A stretch of DNA of 10,469 bases from assembly GCA_005223375.1 (NCBI GenBank), contig RXOD01006398.1, forward strand, positions 1-10,469, given 5' to 3'. This document shows positions 9,001 to 10,469 of this stretch, one piece after another. The position numbers and the translations under genes were made by a program. The notes beneath the pieces were generated by a model, which did not search any database, was not told the origin of the DNA, and worked only from the letters and a program-made list of their open reading frames with translations. The stretch is from Amoebophrya sp. AT5.2 (Eukaryota; Sar; Dinophyceae; Syndiniales; Amoebophryaceae). The first letter of the stretch is position 1; each line of letters starts with the position of its first letter.

Positions 9001-10469
9001 TTTGCATCGGCGAATCGTCTGCTGCTCGAGTCCAGTTCGAGCAGTAGCGCAGCGCCAGGGTCGCCAGACGGGACAACATCCGCCGGACCACCGGAGCATC
9101 TGCTGACGCTCGATGCTGCGAAGTATGACAGCTTCACAAAATGCCTGTTTCCCGGGATTCAGCCACAGTGCTGCGAAGCTGCGCGCCAGATCTATCCGTG
9201 TTATCAGGCAGCAAGCTCAGGAGGCCCGTGCCACGGCAACGACGACCGCGAGTTTAACACGACCAGTTTGATGACGGTATGCTCTACCTCTACGACTACC
9301 ACGACGTCCACTACCACTACGACTAAGCCGTATCAGTGCCTGATACAGCATTGCTTGCGTGGCCCAAGCCAAGTGTCGTGGCCGACTATTTACCCGCCGT
9401 ACAATAACGAGTATGAGGAGAGTTCGGCATTCCCTGGGCATTTCGAGCACAAGCATCATAATAGTGAAAGTACCTCGACGGTTTCCCCGACGGCCGGCGA
9501 TTCGACCACACCCAAACCGGAGCCGAGAAGTAGGAGGACACGAAGGAGGTTAGAGCCGGAAACGCACTGTATGGCAAACGGCGTTGAGCATGAGGGCTTC
9601 TGCGAAAACCCGAACGAGCCACACTACAACGATCAGGCCGCTTGTGAAGCCGATCCCCGCTGCCACTTCGGTAGCCAAGGCGACGGAGCGGATGGGGCGA
9701 CGACGGCCGATCCGAAAGCTGCAGCCGCGTCAACCGACACACCGTCTTCCGGACCGCCCGCCACCACGGGCGCACCGACGACAACGGCAGGGCCGCCCGA
9801 CCACCTGATGACGCGCGAAGAAACCATCATCGAAAGCTTTGCGCGATGCTTATTTCCGTCCATCCAGCCCGAGTGCTGTGAAGCTGCGCGGCAGGTGCAC
9901 GTCTGTTACGCGAATGCGCAGCCGAATATGTGCGATGGAAACGACGACAGCGAGTTCAACATGACGAGTTTCTTGACTGTGTGCTCGACTTCCACCACGA
10001 CCACAACCAGCACCACAAGCACAACGACTACAACGCCGATCTTCTACTGCTTGGTGACGTATTGCCTCCGTGGACCAGATGCGCCATCGTGGACAGGGAT
10101 TTACCCCGCGTTTAACAGTGAGTACGTGGAAAGCCCATCGTATGCGGGCTACTACGAGTTGCAGCAGCAAGGAGGAGCCTCCTCTTCGAGCAGTTCGATG
10201 GCGCCGCCAGATGGTACTAGCGGTAGTAGTTCGTCGGCGCCCCCTGGGATTCCCTTTGGAGGTCCGCGCGTGCTCTACTACGATTCCGAACGGTTTGTCC
10301 CATCGCCGATTCGATTGCTACTTGAGTCTAGTTCAAGTAGTGCTCCTCCCGGGCCACCGCCACCCGACTCGACGACGTCCGCCGGACCGCCGGAGCATCT
10401 GTTTACGCTCGACGCTGCGCAGTATGACAGCTTCACGAAGTGCCTATTTCCCGGGATTCAGCCACAGTG
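1..10469 (+). CDS. Internal part of a giant modular cysteine-rich secreted/surface glycoprotein, open at both ends
   Basis: Reading from base 1, every codon to the right edge is sense: 3,489 complete codons plus two bases. There is no start or stop inside the window, so both ends of the protein are missing and no signal peptide, anchor or length can be given. No intron is needed. The product has evenly spaced cysteines, about 40 N-glycosylation sequons, Thr and Ser/Pro linkers, and regions resembling PAN/apple, F5/8C and WSC domains. Those families typically bind glycans or proteins outside the cell. I see no clear membrane-spanning segment. In the two best-matched C-terminal repeats, base differences fall mostly on third codon positions, which supports real coding. 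Role is inferred: adhesin, extracellular matrix, or wall/theca component of a protist. I do not recognise the gene and give no symbol. The frame is very secure; the function is not. Confidence 0.94.
79..198 (+). repeat. Four-cysteine module, copy 2 (C-x10-C-x13-C-x5-C)
   Basis: Cysteines are at residues 29, 40, 54 and 60 of the open frame. Fixed residues around them are H before the first Cys, F-C-E at the second, N near residue 49, and R-C-Y-F-D-D-G at the end. The short, even-cysteine unit suggests a small disulfide-held domain. A Gly/Ala/Thr linker follows. I do not recognise a named family. Confidence 0.85.
235..348 (+). repeat. Four-cysteine module, copy 3 (C-x10-C-x13-C-x5-C)
   Basis: Cysteines are at residues 80, 91, 105 and 111, with exactly the same spacing as the preceding copy and the same H-C, F-C-E and R-C-Y-F-D-D-G landmarks. 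Residues between the landmarks differ, so this is an older duplication held by selection on the framework, not a recent copy. It is followed by a Thr/Pro linker that ends the N-terminal array seen here. Confidence 0.85.
373..660 (+). other. Thr linker and PAN/apple-like cysteine region 1
   Basis: A Thr/Pro-rich linker (373-399) leads into H-C-R-C at residues 139-142. Further cysteines follow at 153, 164, 168, 184 and 205. The E-D-C-A-H-L-C pair and the later spaced cysteines resemble the C-x3-C start of PAN/apple domains, which bind proteins or carbohydrates. Two sequons (N-V-T, N-G-S) lie near the end. The similarity is weak and the boundaries are rough. Confidence 0.45.
871..1122 (+). other. 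PAN/apple-like cysteine region 2
   Basis: Cysteines are at residues 291, 296, 310, 314, 324 and 344. The run E-D-C-A-L-A-C followed by a P-C-R-Q-Y stretch and then S-T-C-W-L-L is the usual PAN/apple order: a C-x3-C helix, a Cys near an aromatic, then a Cys on a hydrophobic strand. The E-D-C-A-x-x-C start matches region 1, so the two may be a tandem pair. Confidence 0.5.
1123..1404 (+). other. Unassigned coding region between PAN-like pair and charged hinge
   Basis: A mixed globular stretch starting near the basic patch K-N-R-R-K-N-N (residues 393-399 region). Cysteines lie at residues 423 and 453, and there are two sequons (N-L-T, N-H-S). No family recognised. Confidence 0.6.
1405..1566 (+). 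other. Acidic, then Asn-rich, then Arg-rich hinge
   Basis: The protein runs from an Asp/Glu/Gly block (1405-1440) through an Asn-rich block (1441-1473). It then passes into an Arg-rich block (1483-1548) starting R-R-A-R-R-L-L, and returns to acidic residues. No cysteine lies in it. This looks like a disordered hinge. The multibasic block would be a candidate site for a furin-like or other basic-specific protease (inference). Confidence 0.7.
1567..2310 (+). other. Unassigned coding region with an internal Thr tract
   Basis: It holds a Thr/Ser tract (1681-1704) followed directly by H-W-P-C. A probably globular part follows, with scattered cysteines (residues 572 and 635 among them), sequons N-L-S, N-M-T and N-R-T, and a C-C pair near 2164. 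A Ser/Thr/Ala/Gly linker (2272-2310) leads into the next domain. No family recognised. Confidence 0.55.
2311..2700 (+). other. F5/8 type C (discoidin-like) domain
   Basis: Residues about 771-900. The signs are a strand ending L-A-E-I-R-V-L (797-803), then A-L-D-G-D (832-836). A conserved Gly-Glu-Glu-Thr-Trp-Ile-Glu-Phe stretch (846-853) is followed by a hydrophobic strand at 862-870. The order A-E-I, then A-L-D-G-D, then T-W-I-E-F is characteristic of the galactose-binding-like fold of F5/8C and CBM32-type domains, which bind glycans or lipids at cell surfaces. I infer glycan binding but cannot name the ligand. Confidence 0.68.
2701..4335 (+). other. Long unassigned region, probably beta-rich
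   Basis: About 545 residues with no family I can name. It starts with a linker bearing L-R-R-L followed by acidic residues (2794-2829). Long hydrophobic/polar alternation follows, a C-C pair at residues 1115-1116, and a Trp/Tyr-rich patch (3454-3540). A Thr/Asn-rich stretch (3724-3960) has several sequons and reads like beta-sandwich strands. A C-x3-C pair lies near 4192-4206. Cysteines are sparser than elsewhere. Confidence 0.55.
4336..4671 (+). other. CC-containing six-cysteine module, internal copy 1
   Basis: Cysteines at residues 1449, 1482, 1483, 1494, 1499 and 1556 give the order C...CC-x10-C-x4-C...C. The centre reads M-C-C-Q-S-D then L-Q-C-F-R-R-R-C. The same cysteine order occurs at 6166-6366 and, with other spacings, in the C-terminal repeats. 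No named family recognised. Confidence 0.5.
4672..5154 (+). other. Globular flank after CC module 1
   Basis: Cys-poor, with alternating charged and hydrophobic residues. It contains a stretch (4690-4770) that reads as a helix followed by a strand, A-R-A-L-R-E-L then V-V-E-V-E-I, and a closing W-N-W-M-G-C-F. A comparable helix-strand pattern follows CC module 2 (6481-6570). No family recognised. Confidence 0.45.
5155..5460 (+). other. Charged, Ser-rich linker with basic motifs
   Basis: About 100 residues without cysteine, rich in Glu, Arg, Ser and Ala. Two basic motifs occur, T-R-R-M before a Ser run (5332-5343) and R-K-R-L-L-T-E (5416-5436), the latter shortly before the WSC-like domain. Probably disordered; possibly proteolytically processed (inference). 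Confidence 0.6.
5461..5664 (+). other. WSC-like domain
   Basis: Residues about 1821-1888. The C-A-R-A-C-R-G-Y start and the C-F-C-G-N motif at residues 1843-1847 match the core of WSC domains (C-x3-C, Gly-Tyr, then C-[YF]-C-G-N). More cysteines follow at 1871, 1873 and 1888. WSC domains are putative carbohydrate-binding modules of fungal and protist surface sensors and wall enzymes. Two sequons lie inside. The C-x-C-G-N signature is clear but the rest is divergent. Confidence 0.65.
5665..6145 (+). other. Unassigned sequon-rich region
   Basis: About 160 residues with four closely spaced sequons (N-T-S, N-F-T, N-G-T, N-F-S) and a C-x4-C pair near 5800-5820. The stretch 5845-6060 has aromatic/hydrophobic alternation typical of beta strands. 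No family recognised. Confidence 0.5.
6146..6640 (+). other. CC-containing six-cysteine module, internal copy 2, and helix-strand flank
   Basis: Cysteines at residues 2056, 2072, 2073, 2082, 2087 and 2122 give C-x15-CC-x8-C-x4-C-x34-C. This is the same order as copy 1 at 4345-4668, with the C-x4-C part identical in spacing. The flank (6481-6570) has a charged helix, F-K-E-L-F-E-T-E-L, then a strand V-Y-V-K-N-V-E-V, as after copy 1. I infer an ancient duplication of a roughly 150-200 residue unit. Confidence 0.5.
6641..7857 (+). other. Unassigned region with paired P-x-G-C motifs
   Basis: About 405 residues. After a Gly/Asn linker there is a Cys-bearing globular part with cysteines near 6802, 6859, 6979 and 7018. 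Two motifs of the form P-x-G-C-x(n)-Y-N follow, at 7144-7191 and 7339-7392. Each is followed by a hydrophobic strand bearing one Cys (near 7249 and 7450). The end (7603-7750) has several sequons and a stretch of mixed helix. P-x-G-C...[YF]-N motifs are familiar to me from algal extracellular proteins, but I cannot name a domain with confidence. Confidence 0.45.
7858..8148 (+). other. PAN/apple-like domain 3
   Basis: Cysteines are at residues 2621, 2660, 2664, 2670, 2692 and 2698. The core A-C-E-A-E-C-S-K-D-H-R-C-R-F-I-S-Y, then G-H-C-F-L-F, follows the PAN/apple pattern closely: C-x3-C-x5-C-x2-[FI]-x-Y, then a Cys before a hydrophobic strand. The end, D-F-F-V-T-K-R, resembles the last strand. 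This is the best PAN/apple match in the window. Its role is likely protein or glycan binding. Confidence 0.65.
8302..8745 (+). repeat. C-terminal eight-cysteine repeat 1 (148 residues)
   Basis: Starts at Y-Q-C after a Thr/Pro linker. Cysteines at residues 2770, 2775, 2854, 2863, 2864, 2873, 2882 and 2901 give C-x4-C...C-x8-CC-x8-C-x8-C-x18-C. A Ser-rich spacer separates the first pair from the rest. Landmarks are W-x(2)-[IV]-Y-P, S-E-Y, P-P-E-H, C-L-Y-P-S-I, C-C-D-A-A-R-Q, E-F-N-x-T and L-T-V-C. It ends in an 11-Thr tract. Most diverged of the four. Confidence 0.85.
8707..8739 (+). repeat. Eleven-threonine tract between repeats 1 and 2
   Basis: Eleven Thr codons in a row using ACG, ACC, ACA and ACT mixed. 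Because the codons vary, it is not a simple trinucleotide expansion. Probable O-glycosylated rigid spacer (inference). Confidence 0.85.
8746..9330 (+). repeat. C-terminal eight-cysteine repeat 2 (195 residues)
   Basis: Same framework as repeat 1: cysteines at 2918, 2923, 3048, 3057, 3058, 3067, 3077 and 3094. The spacer is longer, with two Ser runs, a Pro/Gly stretch and the motif R-L-L-L-E before Ser (9016-9030). Nearly the same as repeat 4 over the part of repeat 4 that is visible. It ends in a Ser/Thr tract. The even cysteine number suggests a self-contained disulfide unit. Confidence 0.88.
9283..9324 (+). repeat. Ser/Thr tract between repeats 2 and 3
   Basis: Fourteen Ser/Thr codons (11 Thr and 3 Ser), with mixed codon choice, followed by K-P-Y-Q-C, the start of repeat 3. 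Confidence 0.83.
9565..9669 (+). repeat. Four-cysteine module, distant copy inside repeat 3
   Basis: Cysteines at residues 3190, 3201, 3215 and 3221 have exactly the spacing of the modules at 79-198 and 235-348. The H-C start, F-C-E at the second Cys, Y-N-D before the third, and R-C-H-F at the end are also shared. It sits about 9.2 kb downstream in the same reading frame. Confidence 0.85.
9985..10035 (+). repeat. Ser/Thr tract between repeats 3 and 4
   Basis: Seventeen Ser/Thr codons with mixed codon choice, followed by P-I-F-Y-C, the start of repeat 4. Confidence 0.83.
10042..10469 (+). repeat. C-terminal eight-cysteine repeat 4, cut by the right edge
   Basis: Matches repeat 2 from its first residue (F-Y-C-L-V-T) through the Ser-rich spacer, R-L-L-L-E (10312-10326), P-P-E-H and C-L-F-P-G-I-Q-P-Q. 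The window stops in the CC codons. The visible part holds cysteines 3350, 3355 and 3481. Further repeats probably follow. Confidence 0.88.

Larger units (their letters stand above)
9331..10041 (+). repeat. C-terminal eight-cysteine repeat 3 (237 residues) carrying an inserted four-cysteine module
   Basis: It has the repeat framework (cysteines 3113, 3118, 3283, 3292, 3293, 3302, 3311 and 3328). The spacer, however, contains R-R-T-R-R-R-L-E (9532-9555) followed by a complete C-x10-C-x13-C-x5-C module (9565-9669). The start P-Y-Q-C resembles repeat 1 rather than repeats 2 and 4. It ends in a Ser/Thr tract. Confidence 0.87.

Noticed and set aside
8302..10469. CRISPR array or mobile element repeat
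   Set aside because: The repeats are long, divergent, in frame and protein-coding with conserved cysteines. They have no short identical repeat-spacer pattern and no terminal inverted repeats.

Overview
This window is one uninterrupted coding stretch. On the + strand, reading from base 1, all 3,489 complete codons can be read without a stop, and two bases of the next codon remain at the right edge. Neither the true start nor the stop lies inside the window, so this is an internal piece of a gene encoding more than 3,489 residues, with no intron needed anywhere. I see no RNA gene, mobile element, CRISPR array, promoter or terminator.

The protein looks like a secreted or surface-exposed eukaryotic glycoprotein. 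It is rich in cysteine with regular spacings and has about 40 N-x-S/T sequons. It carries Thr-rich and Ser/Pro-rich linkers, dibasic linkers, and domains resembling PAN/apple, F5/8 type C (discoidin) and WSC folds. The composition (GC-rich, Thr-tract linkers, giant intron-poor gene) suggests a unicellular protist. A dinoflagellate-lineage alveolate or a euglenozoan are guesses only; the sequence does not fix the lineage.

Layout from left to right. (1) 1-348: the end of an array of small four-cysteine modules with spacing C-x10-C-x13-C-x5-C; the window opens inside one copy. (2) 373-1122: a Thr-rich linker and two PAN/apple-like cysteine regions. (3) 1123-1404: unassigned. (4) 1405-1566: a hinge that runs acidic, then Asn-rich, then Arg-rich. 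(5) 1567-2310: unassigned, with another Thr tract. (6) 2311-2700: an F5/8C-like domain. (7) 2701-4335: a long unassigned, probably beta-rich region. (8) 4336-5154: a first CC-containing module and its flank. (9) 5155-5460: a charged linker. (10) 5461-5664: a WSC-like domain. (11) 5665-6145: unassigned. (12) 6146-6640: a second CC-containing module. (13) 6641-7857: unassigned, with a pair of P-x-G-C motifs. (14) 7858-8148: a third PAN/apple-like domain, then a short linker. (15) 8302-10469: at least four tandem eight-cysteine repeats separated by Thr tracts, running off the right edge. The third repeat has one of the N-terminal four-cysteine modules inserted in it.

The working picture, by inference, is a very large modular adhesin, matrix or wall protein. 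Glycan- or protein-binding domains sit between two cysteine-rich repeat arrays, and the array modules have been duplicated and shuffled. The most notable points are the size of the open frame, the four-cysteine module found about 9.2 kb apart in one protein, the roughly 432-residue higher-order repeat at the C-terminal side, and a recurring R-x-L-type basic motif at linkers that could mark proteolytic processing.
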